Part shown: positions 35,743 through 47,821 of the stretch, one piece after another
How the letters are laid out: each line of letters begins with the position of its first letter
Position numbering within the stretch: position 1 is the stretch's first letter
DNA from: Chloranthus sessilifolius
Taxonomy: Eukaryota; Streptophyta; Magnoliopsida; Chloranthales; Chloranthaceae
Length of the DNA stretch: 64,000 bases
Direction of reading: 5' to 3'
NCBI GenBank assembly: GCA_021018995.1
Contig: CM037588.1
Location: 85,037,765-85,101,764 of the forward strand
Program-made: the position numbers and the translations under genes
The notes under the pieces: generated by a model
Database searches by the model: none
What the model saw: only the letters and a program-made list of their open reading frames with translations
Told to the model about the DNA's origin: nothing

Positions 35743-36719
35743 CGATCTATTGCAATTATGCTGCCCTTGACCATGACACGAGTGGATGCGCTTATGTGGA
35801 TTCCATCGGTGTTAGGACTTACAGATGAAGCAATCACTTTCAAATTAGATGCCTTAACATGGTTACAATTAGTGAACGACATATGCATCTGTTGACTATT
35901 CATTATCATCAGGTTCCTAAATCTCAAATGACTGCACTTGTGAAAAGTTAAGGTCTGCAACATTTTTTTTTTTTTATAATCTCCAAAAGCATCAATCAAT
36001 CAAAGAAAATTGATACCAAACATATTAGGAAAAAAAGAAAGGATTCCCAACTATGAAGTTTTTTTTTTGTTTTTTGAAGGAAGCTGAATGATGATGATAT
36101 AGTAATTATGTCCACAGAAAAGGAAACACTAACCATCTGCAAAGAAGATTGAAGACAGATTCAGATACCCTCAATTCCGATAAAAATCTTATTTGTCCAA
36201 GTAGAATGAGTAGAAATATTAACCAGAATGATACATTGGTTGGGTTGATCATTCAAGACTGATTCCACCATTTCTCTCCCATGCCATTGATGGTTCCTCC
36301 TCCATCTACAACAAATGATCTAGCCCATGGAAATAGAGCCACTTTTGCGGGTTCAACCTGTCCCAGATTTCAGGATCTATAGGAGCAATGATAGTACTAG
36401 CAACCTGTTAAAGTTTATACTTGAAAATGAATAATTAAAAAAAAAGAAAGACAAAATTAACGGAATCTATCTTTGTTACTGATAATTGTAAACTTGTTAT
36501 AAACCATGTAAAGGAGTTGTAAAAGGGGGTCGTTAAAGAGGATCTGTGATAGATTGTATACGAGTCTCGACATTTTTGAAACATACAAACAGAATCAACT
36601 TCGATTGACATGGTCTGCCAAAATCGATGGGCCTAACCAAATATATGTTACCAGCTGGAATTTCTAGTATAGACTGTGAATTTGATGAACAAGCTATGTC
36701 CCAAGCATCGTTAAAAGCC
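35743..36719 (-). pseudogene. Polygalacturonase (glycoside hydrolase family 28) gene fragment
   Basis: Three exon-like pieces are visible on the minus strand. The first, 36719-36587, encodes AFNDAWDIACSSNSQSILEI and ends near RPCQSKLIL before a GTATGT donor. The second starts at 36404 after a CAG acceptor (VASTIIAPIDPEIWDR) and continues with SFVVDGGGTINGMGEKWWNQ to about 36259. The third, 35954-35743, follows TTGCAG and encodes TLTFHKCSHLRFRNL to SPNTDGIHISAST, with a GTAGCT donor after it. NTDGIH carries the first catalytic aspartate motif of pectin-hydrolysing polygalacturonases. The N-terminal exon and the later GDD, GHG and RIK regions were not found in the flanks. The first piece lacks a proper acceptor (CTGG where CAGG is expected), and a short segment between WWNQ and TLTF is not placed. 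It is therefore a captured or relict gene fragment, not a working cell-wall enzyme. Confidence 0.82.
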
Positions 36720-37163
36720 AGAAAACAGAGAGTTTATTATCTTTAACATAATTTGTACGTATATAGTAGTATTATCAGTAGGCTTGTTTTCTTGTTAACT
36801 TTAAATTTCTATGTGCCAACCTTGATTTTCATGCCAGGACTTGATTTGTTCCATCTAGAACAAAATTATCTATTATGATGCAATGGGAAAGCTGTACAAA
36901 TCACACCAGCAAGATACTTGAGAATGGTTAGTTAAAAAACATGTGGGAAAGCTGACACAAGTGACCCTTGAGAATAATTTATTGTAATTACCAGTGCAAT
37001 CCTTCTTAGCAGATATTGCGATGATGTGTCAAATAGCAAGTAATTGACTTAGTGCAGGGTCCTTAGTTCAGGAGGATTTGCCTCTCACCGTCCCCCACTT
37101 TTAGCCACGTGGTACCATATGGCACACATTATTGAACAATCCAAGTTGTCATTATTAGAAGAT

Positions 37164-37283
37164 CTACAAAAAATAAGATTATTAGCGGCAGCCAAAAACT
37201 GCCGCTATTAACAAAAAAAATGCCGCTAATAGTCTTAGTAGCTTTTAATGGTTTTTTTGTTAATAGTCTTATTTTTTGTAGTG
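37164..37283. mobile_element. CACTA-like miniature inverted-repeat element
   Basis: The right end, read on the minus strand, is CACTACAAAAAATAAGACTA, the classic terminus of CACTA (En/Spm) transposons. The left end is CTACAAAAAATAAGATTATT, matching over about 21 bp with one difference but lacking the outer CA. The 120-bp interior contains GCGGCAGCCAAAAACTGCCGC and a second GCCGCTAATAG, giving strong hairpins. There is no coding capacity and no clear three-base target duplication. Confidence 0.7.
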
Positions 37284-37729
37284 ATAACTTAAAAATTAAG
37301 ACCATTAGAGGATTCACACCATCATATCATAGCACTTTCACATGGACCCGATGGAAGATGCGAATCCATATTAAATTTCTGTAGATGAATAGTTCGAATG
37401 CTCCGATAGCCATAACTTTTGGTCCAGTTAGCTTCTCAACACGATTGGGGTAGGAGGTGTGACACCTTCTTGGGCGTTGAGCAGGCCACCTCGGACTTGG
37501 AGCGCGCTATGCGTGAGCATTAATAATGGTTCTTTTCAACTTAAATTTTCTTGTATTTTTATTTTTTAAATGTTGACTTTCATGCACACAGTATAATCAA
37601 ATGTACATATGAATTTTCATGTTATTGTAATCTATGAATTCATATGGGTCTAAAATTTCTCTTCTTAACAATGATCCATCCTTTACTTTTTTTTTCTTTT
37701 CTTGAGCAGCAATGTCTTGGGTTAGTGAT

Positions 37730-38289
37730 ACATGATCTTCAACTTCTCCAAAGAAGAATGGCCATGTGGCCCAAATCTCACTAGGTATGGTCTTCCATTG
37801 AACTCATGGGCACGTCCTTACCTTTTTCTCTCTTTAATGGTTCACTAAGTGCTGACACAAATGAGTTTTCTTAGTGTTCACCTCATGGAAATACTAAAAT
37901 TTAAAAGCTTTTTAATGCCTAAAGGTCTGCAAAATTTTAAATTCTCTCATTTTCAAAGTTACTTAGGTGAACCTAGCTCTATTTCTAACTTACTCAGTTG
38001 GTTCTGCTGCACTTAGGTTAACTACATCATTGACAAACCTTGCCACGCCCCCAAACCTATGAGGAGCAGTGTCCTCACTGTTTGAGAGATAAGAGATTTA
38101 TGCAGCAGGGTACATTGATAAAAAGAACACACAAAATAAAGCAAGTAAAATTAATAAATAGCAGAAAGAAACAAAACCAAAAAAGATTCAAACAAAAGAT
38201 AACAAAAAGAAATTGTATTTATAAAATAGTAAAATGAACAATGCAAGTGAAAATAACTACAAAAGATTCTACAAAAACAACCTAACTAA
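37730..38289 (-). other. Element B 3' UTR (part) with internal polypurine-tract-like site
   Basis: From about 37770 the sequence resembles the 3' UTR of element C (50200-50480), showing that B resumes here. On the minus strand the site near 38040-38060 reads CATAGGTTTGGGGGCGTGGC, matching the internal polypurine-like sites of A and C and with the same GTGAGGACACTGCTC lead-in. The stretch 38100-38289 is A-rich, with no gene. Confidence 0.7.
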
Positions 38290-41200
38290 TTACATGTACA
38301 TGGTTTTAAGCATCTGAATTTTTATCAGCCTATTCTTCGACACCTTTGCGTTTTCCTTTCTTTAGAGTAGTAGCAGTGGACTTGTATCTCTTGGAAGTAG
38401 TCTTTCTCTACTTGGTGATGCTTCCTTTCTTAGGAGTGGGTTCAGGCTTTGGTGCAGGTTCCTTGATGTTGATTCCAGGCTTTATTTTTCCTGGCTCTTG
38501 GGGTTTAGGGGCAATTGCTATTGGAGGTGCTGCTGCGGTGAAGAGAGAGGTAACAACAGCTGCTAAATCTCTATCACCAATCTCAGATAAGGTTTACTGC
38601 AATGCTGCAGTAGTCCTTGCATAATCATTTGCTCTCTCCTCAACTAGTCTCAGGGCCAACAGCAAGTTCTTGATTACATCCTACATTCCATCTGCTCTAT
38701 TTTTCTCTTGATTGTATTATAGCAATGTCTCCCTTCATCCATGCTTGATTCTCTTTCTCTCCATCTTGTGATTTAGTTTCAGAAGTTTGATTTGATCAAG
38801 GAGTGACTGCTTGACTAATTCTCTGAGGTCAGCCATGCTCCTAATCACATCCCTCTTGATGTAAGCATTTTTCTTCATTGCTCTAAGCAGGGTGGAGAAT
38901 GGAGGCATGGGATTGGAAGAGGCAGGTAGGACGGTGTCATTAGTAGTGGAAGAAGGGCTAGCCAACAAATGGGGTTGTGTGGATGAAGAGGAAAGGATGG
39001 AGGATGGAATGGGTAGGGTGGAGGTAGAGGGTATTGGCTGGGGGACTTCAGTTTCAGATTGGGTAAGGTCTATTACTTTAGGGTCTGTTTGGGAGGCAAT
39101 GGCAGAAGTGGGGAACATGTCATTCACATCTGTGGTAGCATCAGTTGTTGCTACTGCAGGTAGGGTTGGGAGCAGGACTTACAGGTCCTCTATTTCAGGT
39201 TGGGGTTGTGGGTCAATAAGGGGTGGCTGTATAGGGTCAGGTTCAACGTCAGTTTGGGTTGAGGCAGTGGTAAATGTAATTTGAGCAGATTCTTGAACAG
39301 GTTCAATGTAGGTAGCAGCAACTGGTGTTGTTGCTAAGGTTAAGGGATGGGGAAATGGGGGTGGTGTAGGTATATGGGTAGGTGGATGGGTAAATCGCTA
39401 TTGTGATGGTGGGGTTAAGGTTAATAAGGTTGATTGGATGGCTTGTAAACTGGCTTGAATGGTGGCTTGGTTTTGGAGGGTGGAATGCATGGCTTGAAGG
39501 TTGGCTTCTATGAAAGTTTGGATTTGGGTATTGGGCATCATCTAGGTTTGAAGGGAAAGGAGGAGGGTAAGGATTTGGAGTAGGGGATCAGGTATGATAT
39601 GTGTTGTGGGTTGGGTGGTTGGAATTGGTTGAAAGGGTGAAGTGGGTGCATGATGGAAATTGGTAGGTTGTGGGGAAGTATGGGTAGGGGTAAAATGATG
39701 GGGCTGTAGTGAATCAGGAAGAGGGGTGAACTCATAGTTGATGTCCCCTATGATAGAGTCCATCATTACTGAGTACCCCTCTGATGAGGAGTCTTGGTCA
39801 TGGGAAGGGGAAAATGAAATAGATTGGCCCAAAGGTTCAAGTGTATCAGGTTCAATTATTGCAGAGGATTCAGTAGGCTATGGTGAGGCTATAAGGGAGC
39901 TGTGTGGGATGTCAGGGATTTGAGGCTCAGGTTCAGCATGGTGGACTGAAGAGGCTTGGGCTGGTGATGATGGTTGTATGTCAGTGGTTGGGTCTGGAAT
40001 GGTTGTTGTTTCAGGGATAGGGATAGGTTGGGAGATATAGGTGGGTTGAGGCTTAGTAGGGGCTTTGGTTGGTTTCCTTTTTCTGTGGGTGACCTTGACA
40101 GGTGAGCTGGGGTGAGCTATGTATGTAGGCAGAGGTTGAGTAGGTGGAGGTAATGGTAAAGTTATAGTAGGTGTGGTGGGTGTAGGTGATGTAGTGATGG
40201 CTGAGGTAATGGGTAAAGGTACACATATAGCTGATGTAACAATAGAGGGTTGTGGGGTTGGGGGTATGGTAGTAGCTGGCATGGGATTGGAGGTGAGTGG
40301 AAGTAGTGCTGACAGTTGATGATGGTGGAATGGGTAATGATGGGGATGGATGGTGGAAATAGGTATGGTAGGAATGGCTTGTACCATGGAAGTGGCTGCT
40401 TGAGAGTTAGCAGCAGAGCTGGTAGCAGCAGCTAAGGTGGGTGTGACAACTCCCACTGCTTCTTTCCAAACTTGTTGGGGTACAGGCTTAGAGTCTCTTC
40501 ATTCAAGTGGAAGTGGTAGCCCCTAGCTGTAGCAGGGCTATAATGAGCCTGCAGTAGGGCAAGGGATGAGGCTTCTGCTCCCTCTTAACCTTCTCATGGA
40601 TGTCTTTCATCCCTTCAAAAATCAGCTTTACAACATCAATGTAATGGTTGCAGTAGAAGGAGTAGAAGGCATCAGCAATTGGGGACCTCCTCTCTTGTTG
40701 GTGCCCAGAGCAATATACATTCTTTCTCAGAACCCCATCCATAAACCTCATACTTGGAAGTAGGTCTCTCTTCCTAATTGATACCCTAGAGGCTGTGATC
40801 CCTCCAGTGTGCTCTTTGGTAATCTCAGGGATGGATGTAGTCAAAGGTGCACCCAAGCCACATCCTGGGTTGTATGTGGCTGGTATCCCAAGTATTTCAG
40901 CAATTGCTGTCTGGTTGAACAACATTTCAAAATCATCAATCAAAACCAGCAATGCAAGGTTTCCATCATTCCCTGTCTTCACCTTGATGTTATGGTAAAA
41001 TAACTGCACTAGTCTAGGGAAGACTAGCTACAGTGGGGGCCTGAGCAGGGGTAGCAGTGAGGCCTTGGTGAGGTATTTTATTGATGCAGCAGTCTCAGGC
41101 TGTTCCTCAAAGAATGCCTTATCAAAGGTAGTTTCAGCTTCAATCTTGATGGCAGCCACAAACTCAGAGGGGCTTTTGAGTGACTCATCCTCGAGTCTTC

Positions 41201-41542
41201 CTCTTGGGCAACCTTAGGGACCACTTCATTGGCCTTTTTCTATTTTTTCTTGGATTTCTCAGTGCTCTTAGCAGCAGGGGGGTTGTCTCTGGCCCTCTTC
41301 TTTTGTGCTGCTTTCTTCTTGACCACAGGGGCATCAGAGGACTGTCTTGGCCTTCTTCATAGGAGCAGCCCTCTTTTTAGGTAATTCCACTTGGGGCTCA
41401 ACTAGTGGTGTAGGAATCTCAGAGGTCTCCACAGTGGAGGCCTCTGCAATCCTCATAAATATCTTAGTGGCCACAGGGCTGCCAGTAGGGAGGGGTTCAA
41501 CATGGCAGCCAAGGTATCAATAAACTTTGAACTAGTGGCCAT
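38290..41542 (-). pseudogene. Element B env-like ORF
   Basis: The minus strand reads MATSSKFIDTLAAML from 41542, then a basic stretch, then a globular part at 40503-41009 with LALLVLIDDFEMLFNQTAIAE and ILGIPATYNPGCG, the counterpart of LVIFIDDCDLTV and LEIP in element A. A very long proline/threonine/serine-rich middle follows (about 38950-40450; for example TTSPTPTTPTITLPLPPPTQ). A helical C-terminal part has LLKLNHKMERKRIK near 38740. Codon content is strongly biased to Pro, Thr, Ser and His. Position and composition match the env-like ORF of Athila elements. It is broken at several places. Whether the product was ever an envelope protein is not shown by the sequence. Confidence 0.75.
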
Positions 41543-41879
41543 AGTTACACAATTTCTCAAAAATTGGTCTTGAAACGCACAGATTGTATTCTTAATACTC
41601 CAATGAGAGATTTATACAAGAAATGCTCCCTACTCACACTAAAATCACAGCCTAATCAATCGAAATGAGAAAGTGAGAACACTTACTACAAGAAAGCTAG
41701 GGTTCCACTTCAACTGCTGCACCGAGGATCAAATCTCCCCAAACCAAGTGCAAAATAACCAGGAGGTGTTGTGGACACAATAGTAAGAGTAGAGTGCCTG
41801 GGCTGGAGTGGTATGTGCAGTGAAGGAGAAAGAATGGAGAAGGAAAATCGGAGGTGTGCAATGGAAGCTAGGGCAAAGA

Positions 41880-42425
41880 AGAAAATGAATGAAGAAATGA
41901 GGATTTCGCGGGGTATTAGTGAGTGAACCCATGCCTCGTGCGGTTCTAGCCAGGTACTTATGGGGTAAATTCTTTTTGTGTAGTAGGTGAGATCTCGCGA
42001 GAAATGCAATCGTAGAGAAGAAAAATGATGCGCGAGGAATGTATTTTAAGAGACCCAGGAGTCTCACAAGGTCAATCGCGGAGCTGATTTAGATTCGAAT
42101 CACGCGAAGAACTTTTGCACCCCTCGTGTAGCTGAGATGTTAAACTCATGAGAAACATAATTTCAGAGCATCAAGGGCTTCGTGAGGTAGTTATTAATGC
42201 AAGCTTCAGAAATTTGCTCGCGAGGTATAAAATGCATGGTTTTCACTTGTCGCGCAGCTCGGTGTCACGGAGAAGAAAAAGCCTCGTGAGCCTCATTTTC
42301 AGGCTGCTTCAATTGTTTTGCTCGCGAGGCTCTCATGAGGAACAAAACTCATATCAGAGCCCCACAAGAAAGCCTAAAAATAGCTCGCGAGTGTGAAACT
42401 GAGTCCATTGAGCCTTGCGACAAAG
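41880..42425. repeat. Element B spacer cluster of CTCGCGAG motifs
   Basis: Between the env-like ORF and pol lie about fifteen short motifs around GCTCGCGAGG (variants TTTCGCGGGG, ATCTCGCGAGAA, GTCGCGCAGCTC, CTTCGTGAGG). The core CTCGCGAG is palindromic and CG-rich in otherwise AT-rich DNA. The same motif family fills part of B's LTR at 60565-61030. Confidence 0.75.
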
Positions 42426-42859
42426 TAGAATTCAAACTTCTCAGTGCTGGCACCCTGGCATGGGCATCTAAACTGTCATGCACCATGCCATTATGCCTTA
42501 ACACCACATTTCTTCACTATTCATCTATTTCACCATGATAATCTCAATGCCCATTACCAACATATTCATAGAGTAAAAATTTAGAATGCAAATGATTTTG
42601 AATTATAGTAGATTCATGCACATTTTCACATTCAGAAGTAGACACATTAGACTAGATTCAACTTTTAAACACCTTAAACAGACTCAAAACTAACACAGCA
42701 CACTAAAATCAAATGAAACACTAAATATATGATAGAAATCAAAATAACACACACATTGAAATTAAGTAAAAACAGTTCATTACAGATTTGCAAAAGCAAA
42801 CACACAAATTCAACAAGTATGGTACATAGTTTACAGAGCTGTGGATCACTAAGCAGCGG
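42426..42859. other. Element B spacer, no gene
   Basis: AT-rich non-coding spacer downstream of pol in the element's orientation. Nothing else is recognised. Confidence 0.6.
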
Positions 42860-44244
42860 GAGGTTCATGCAGGTGAATGGTCTGAGGAGGCTCTACAAAA
42901 TTTTCTACACAAATTTTCAGCCTTTGACATTCACTTGCATGATCTTCCCAGAAATGGGATCTATGATCCCCACATCACCAATGGGGAGGCATGGATGACA
43001 GTGTAAGGTCCATCCCATCTAGATTTTAACTTACCTGGAAATTTTTTAAATTTAGAGTTAAAAAGCCAAACCTTGGCACCAACATTGAAGTCCTTCCTCA
43101 TCAGTTTCTTGTCAAAAATGCCTTGGATATCTCCTTGTAAATTCTTACATTTGTATAGGCCTCCAGTCTCAGCTCATCAAGCTCTGACAGTTGTAATTTT
43201 CAATGTGAACCAGCAGTAGTTAGATCAAAATTCAATGATTTAATAGCCCAGTAGGCTCTATGTTCTAACTCTACTGGTAGATGACATGCCTTGCCATAGA
43301 CCAGTCTAAAAGGAGACAAACCAATAGGGGTCTTATAAGCAGTCCTATAAGCCCATAGTGCATCATTAAGCTTCTGTGCCTAATCCTTCCTATCTATCCT
43401 CACAGTCTTCTCCAAGATATGCTTAATCTCCCTATTAGAAATTTCAACTTGCCCACTAGTCTGTGGGTGGTAGGGAGTTGCAATCCTGTGTGTAACAGAA
43501 TAATTTTTGAGCAGATTCTCAAAAGGCTTGTTATAGAAATGACTCCCCCCATCACTAATGATAGCTCTGGGGGTGCCAAATCTAGAGAAAATATTATCTA
43601 TTAAAAATTTGAGGACAACTGTGTGGTCATTTATCCTTGTGGCAATGGCTTCAACCCCACTTGGACACATAGTCTACTGCCACAAGGATAAAATTGAAAC
43701 CCAGAGAAGGAGGGAAGGGGCCCATAAAATCAATCCCCCAGATGTCAAATAGTTCTACCACAAGGATGAGTTGTAATGACATTGAATCTTTCTTGGAAAT
43801 GCCTCCAAACCTTTGACATCTTACATAGGCTTTGCAATGTATGTGTGCATCTCTGAACAAAGAGGGCCAGTAAGACCCACATTGCAATACTTTTGTAGCT
43901 ATCTTTTTGCCACTAAAGTGACCTCCACAGGCCTGCTCATGGCACATTAAAAGAATGCCGTGGAACTCAATTTTGGGCACACATCTCCTAACAATCTGAT
44001 CTGCATAATGCTTGTATAGGTAAGGATCCTCCCACAGAAAATGTTTGACCTGAGAGAAAAATAGGTCTTTGTCCATCTTGGACCAATGAAGGGGGATCCT
44101 ACCAACAACAAGAAAATTCACAATGTGTGCAAACCAGGGCACACTAGACTGAATAGCCAATAGCTGCTCATCAGGGAACAATTCATTAACAGGTGCAGCT
44201 ACACATTCATCCATCACAATTATAGAGAGGTGGTCAGCCACCAC
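42860..44244 (-). pseudogene. Element B integrase
   Basis: The minus strand encodes Athila-type integrase. The N-terminal zinc region near 43900-44000 has [20 protein letters not shown]. The core has [15 protein letters not shown] near 43730 and [14 protein letters not shown] near 43545, with [20 protein letters not shown] near 43440. A C-terminal domain continues to about 42900. It is close in sequence to the integrase of A. It is broken at a few places. Confidence 0.9.
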
Positions 44245-45720
44245 ATTTCCACTCCCTTCTTATCCTTGATCTTAAGATCAAACTCTTGCAATAGAAGGAT
44301 CCATCTGATCAGCATAGGTTTTGCATCTTTCTTAGTCAATAGGTATTTTGGGGCTGAGTGATCAGTAAACATAATAATTTTAGACCCAAGCAAGTAGGGT
44401 CTAAACTTGTCCACAACAAACACAACAGCTAGCAACTCCTTCTTAGTTGTGGTATAATTGAGCTGAGCCTCTGCTAGTGTTTTGCTTGCATAATAAATCA
44501 ATGTTGACAGCTTATCCTTCCTCTGTCCTAGGACAGTACCTATGGCTAGGTCCTATGCAGCACACATCAGTTCAAAGGGGAGTGAGTAATATGGGGCCTG
44601 GATTACAGGAGAAGTGGTGAGGCACTTTTTTAAGACCTCAAAGGCCTTAAGGCACTCAGCAAAAAATTCAAATTGCACATCCTGACACAACAAGTGGCAC
44701 AGTGGCTTTGCAATTCTGCTGCAGTCCTTAATGAACCTTCTGTAGAATCCAGCATGTCCTAAATAGGATCTGATTTGTTTGACAATCCTGGGTGGGGGCA
44801 GGTATGATATCAGGTCCACTTTAGCTTTGTCAACCTCTATACCTCTGTGGGATACTACATGGCCTAATACAATTCCCTGTGTTACCATAAAGTGGCTCTT
44901 TTCTCAGCTTAAGATTAAATTGGTCTCTTCACACCTTTGCAAAATTAGGCAAAGGTGACTCAACCACGGGGTAATACTATCCCCATAAATTGAAAAATCA
45001 TCCATGAAGATTTCTAGAAACTTGTTAATCATATTAGAGAAAATGACATACATGCACCTCTGAAATGTGGTTGGGGCATTTCACAGTCTAAAAGGCATCC
45101 TTATGTAAGCAAAGGTGCCAAAGGGACATGTGAAAGTAGTTTTTTCTTGATCTTAAGGATACACAGGGATTTGGTTATACCCTGAGTATCAATCAAGAAA
45201 GCAATAAAATGCCTTCCTAGCCAATTTATCTAGAATTTGGTCAATGAATGGGAGAGGGAAGTGGTCTTTCCTGGTCTTGGATGTTGAGTTTTCTGTAATC
45301 TATGCACACCCTCCAGCCAATGGTCTCCCTAGCTGACATCAACTCCCCAAAATCAGAAATAATAACTATTATGCCTGACTTTTTGGGTACCACTTGAATA
45401 GGTGACACCCATTCTGAATCTGAAATGAGGTAAATCACCTCTGTATCCAACAGTTTTACTATATCTTTCAAGACCACCTCCTGCATGTGAGGATTAAGCT
45501 TCCTCTGTATCTCCCTAGAGGGTTTTGAACCCTCTTCCAAGTGAATTTTGTGCATGCAAACAGAGGCATCAATGCCCCCAAGATCATCAATTATCCACCA
45601 CATAGGCTTTATGTGCTTCTTGAGAACACTCAATAATTCCTCTTCCTGCTCACTAGTGAGAGAGGAAGAGATAATCACTTTTTGTTTTGCCCCAAGAAGG
45701 CATACTTTAATGTGTCTGAG
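44220..45720 (-). pseudogene. Element B reverse transcriptase and RNase H
   Basis: The RT part begins near 45678 (SSLTSEQEEELLSVLKKHIK) and includes WVSPIQVVPKKSG and WRVCIDYRKLN near 45300. Later it has DLISYLPPPRIVKQIRSYLG and AGFYRRFIKDCSRIAKPLCH near 44750. The RNase H part near 44220-44500 has [20 protein letters not shown] and [11 protein letters not shown]. The order is standard for Ty3/gypsy pol. It is broken at a few places. Confidence 0.9.
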
Positions 45721-46430
45721 AGTTATTTCAGCTCCAGATCAGGGGAACTTTCAATGGAAGGCAACAAAGGTGCCTTGGTGGTTTGAGAAAGGGACAATAA
45801 TGTAGGTTTCTAGCTGAAATGCTGCACTAGGCCCACAGAAGACTCTATTTTGGTGTTGTCTTCTGTCATGAGAGCTTGGGCCTCTTCTTCAACCATGCTC
45901 CAAATTATTTCTAGGTTCTCCATCACATTATCCCAATCTAGCAGATTAGATAATTCTCCTTCTATAAGGCCATCTAGTACATCTATTGCACAATTGTCCT
46001 CAATGTCAATCTGAGGCTGCCTTGCAGCATTGTACATATTTAATTGGGCCTTCATGTTCCCAGAGGTTACCACCATCCCCCTGACCTGCATTGAATATAA
46101 GTATTGGCAGTGGCCAAGAATGGCCTATCAAGGATGACTAGAATTGGGGTTTTACTTTTGCAAGGGTCCATGTCAAAAACTAAGAAATTAGCAGGGTAGT
46201 AGAACTTGTCCACTCTCACCAAAACATCCTCCACCACACCCACAGGTCTTCTCTCAGACTTGTCAACTAGCTGAAGCACAACTGATGTGGATTTTAGCTC
46301 CCCCAAACCCAGTTCTTCATATACAAAATATGGGAGCAAGTTCACACTGGCCCCTAAGTCCAAGAGGGCTCTACCAATGGTGTGGTTTCTAATTATGCAG
46401 GGGATAGTAGGTACCCCTTGGTCCTGCAAC
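45721..46430 (-). pseudogene. Element B protease and linker
   Basis: The minus strand encodes VPTIPCIIRNHTIGRALLDL followed by GASVNLLP near 46340, the aspartic protease active-site region in the Athila form. It continues to VGVVEDVLVRVDKFYYPANF and ILDRPFLATANTYI. An acidic linker at 45810-46060 (NCAIDVLDGLIEGELSNLLD) leads to RT. It lies between gag and RT as expected. Confidence 0.85.
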
Positions 46431-46809
46431 TACTTAGGGTAGTGATTGCATTAGCCTCCTCATGGGTAGAGGATCCTTCTCCAATTATGTACTGCCCTTT
46501 AGGGTTGGCCAAGGGTTGACTAGGCAACCTGCCCTCCTCTCTCTTGTTCAAAGTATTACATATTTTATCTAGCTGGTCCTCTATTTTTTTAATGCTTTGC
46601 CCATGAGAGTTCACAGTTTGTGCCAAATTTTCTAGATTTTGCATTAATGCCAGCATTTGCTCGTCAAAGGAAAAGGAATTGGGTTGTGGTGGGGGCAAGA
46701 CCAAATGATTTGGCTAAAGGGCAGGCAACTAAAAATTCTGCCTAGGTGCATATCCTTGGTTGAATTGAGGCTGAGGTCTATTGCCAACTACTATTGCTGG
46801 GGTTGTTGG
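46431..46809 (-). pseudogene. Element B gag, C-terminal portion
   Basis: The minus strand encodes SFDEQMLALMQNLENLAQTV and then LNKREEGRLPSQPLANPKGQ, the C-terminal part of Athila gag. It ends abruptly at the LTR of element C, whose insertion separates it from the rest of gag at 57431-58526. Confidence 0.85.
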
Positions 46810-46814
46810 TATGT
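46810..46814. repeat. Target site duplication of element C, left copy (TATGT)
   Basis: TATGT lies directly before the TGTTGTTGCTCC end of C's left LTR. The same five bases follow the right LTR at 57426-57430. Confidence 0.92.
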
Positions 46815-47821
46815 TGTTGTTGCTCCAAGTGTGCCATAAATGTGTGCATTATGAATCAAAAATTAAAGAATTAAAGAATGCTAAGTTATATGGATGTTAA
46901 CTTATGAAAGGGATATCAGCACATTGGGGCTAACACTGGCCTGCAAGATCAGGGCCAATTGTAGCAAGTTTTAAAAGTAAGTATTTCAAGATCGTCCACA
47001 GAGAATTTTGTCTAAACTGAGAGATAAACCTCCAGATCTGTGCTACCAGATCTGGCTCTATAATTATCTAAAAACAAGAATAGATAAAAGAGAGTGTTGG
47101 ATTGTGTCACATTTAACTATAAGCAAATAAAGAAAAGAACTAACTACATGATCCAGATCCGAGTTGGGGAGATGTTTAAAATAAGACAAATGCAGAAATA
47201 ATAGCTTCATGTACTTTAGCCTCTGAATTTTAATGGAGAATCTGTAGTTCAACAGAGCAGATTCAATCTTCATCTGGCTACCAGCACAGATGTAAGAGAA
47301 ATAAATCCGAATTAAGGAATAGGTTTAGACTTATGGTTGTGATCATCCACTTAAATGGTCACAGATCTCATAGTCAGGGCCTATTCTTTAGTTCGTAACA
47401 TGAACATCATCAGAACGCCGCTAGAATTAGGTTACCAACGCTAATTCGCATAAGGGTGATGAATTAAGGGAAGTTGCATGCGGATGAGTGAATCTAAAGA
47501 AGTCTAATGCACTAAGGTGAACATTGGAACCTCGACATGACTCCAATGGAGAAGACACAAATTACAAAGAACCTTTTAAAATCCAAAATTACAATTACGA
47601 GCACGTTTAGAGAGCCCTCGGACTTCTGATCTGAGCTTCTCAGAGAGCCCTCGGACTTCTGATCCTTGAATCCGAACTTGGAAGTACAAATCACTCACAA
47701 TGGCTCTCAAAGGTAAACTACAAGAAGGGATTACGGGGTTCGGATAAGCTATCCGACCGGAATGAGAAAGCAGAGATGAAAACTCTAAAACTGGATACCC
47801 AATTTGGGCAAATGGTTCGCC

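Larger units (their letters stand above)
32441..37730. other. Foreign segment in element B carrying a polygalacturonase fragment
   Basis: About 5.3 kb with no relation to LTR elements lies between the broken 3' LTR and the resumed 3' UTR of B. It begins GGCTGCGTTCGAGAG directly after TAA, which resembles an end of a PIF/Harbinger-type DNA transposon with its three-base target. A second copy of the same sub-terminal motif (CCACGTTCGGGAGTTG) lies at about 32512. I did not find an inverted partner at the right end, whose position (37680-37780) is uncertain. Contents are AT-rich sequence without a gene at 32700-35200, an inverted-repeat stretch and an AT microsatellite at 35220-35380, polygalacturonase exons at 35743-36719 and a CACTA-like miniature element at 37164-37283. 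At 37435-37520 there is an unassigned GC-richer stretch. Confidence 0.6.

Noticed and set aside
37435-37520. Possible further polygalacturonase exon
   Set aside because: Neither strand reads any family 28 motif; the stretch remains unassigned.
32441-37730. Helitron as carrier of the polygalacturonase fragment
   Set aside because: The left edge lacks the TC start, and no CTRR end with a nearby hairpin in an A-T target was seen.
38892-39923. Plus-strand open frames rich in Gly, Val and Trp over the env-like ORF of B
   Set aside because: They are the reverse reading of the Pro/Thr/Ser-rich env-like ORF on the minus strand.
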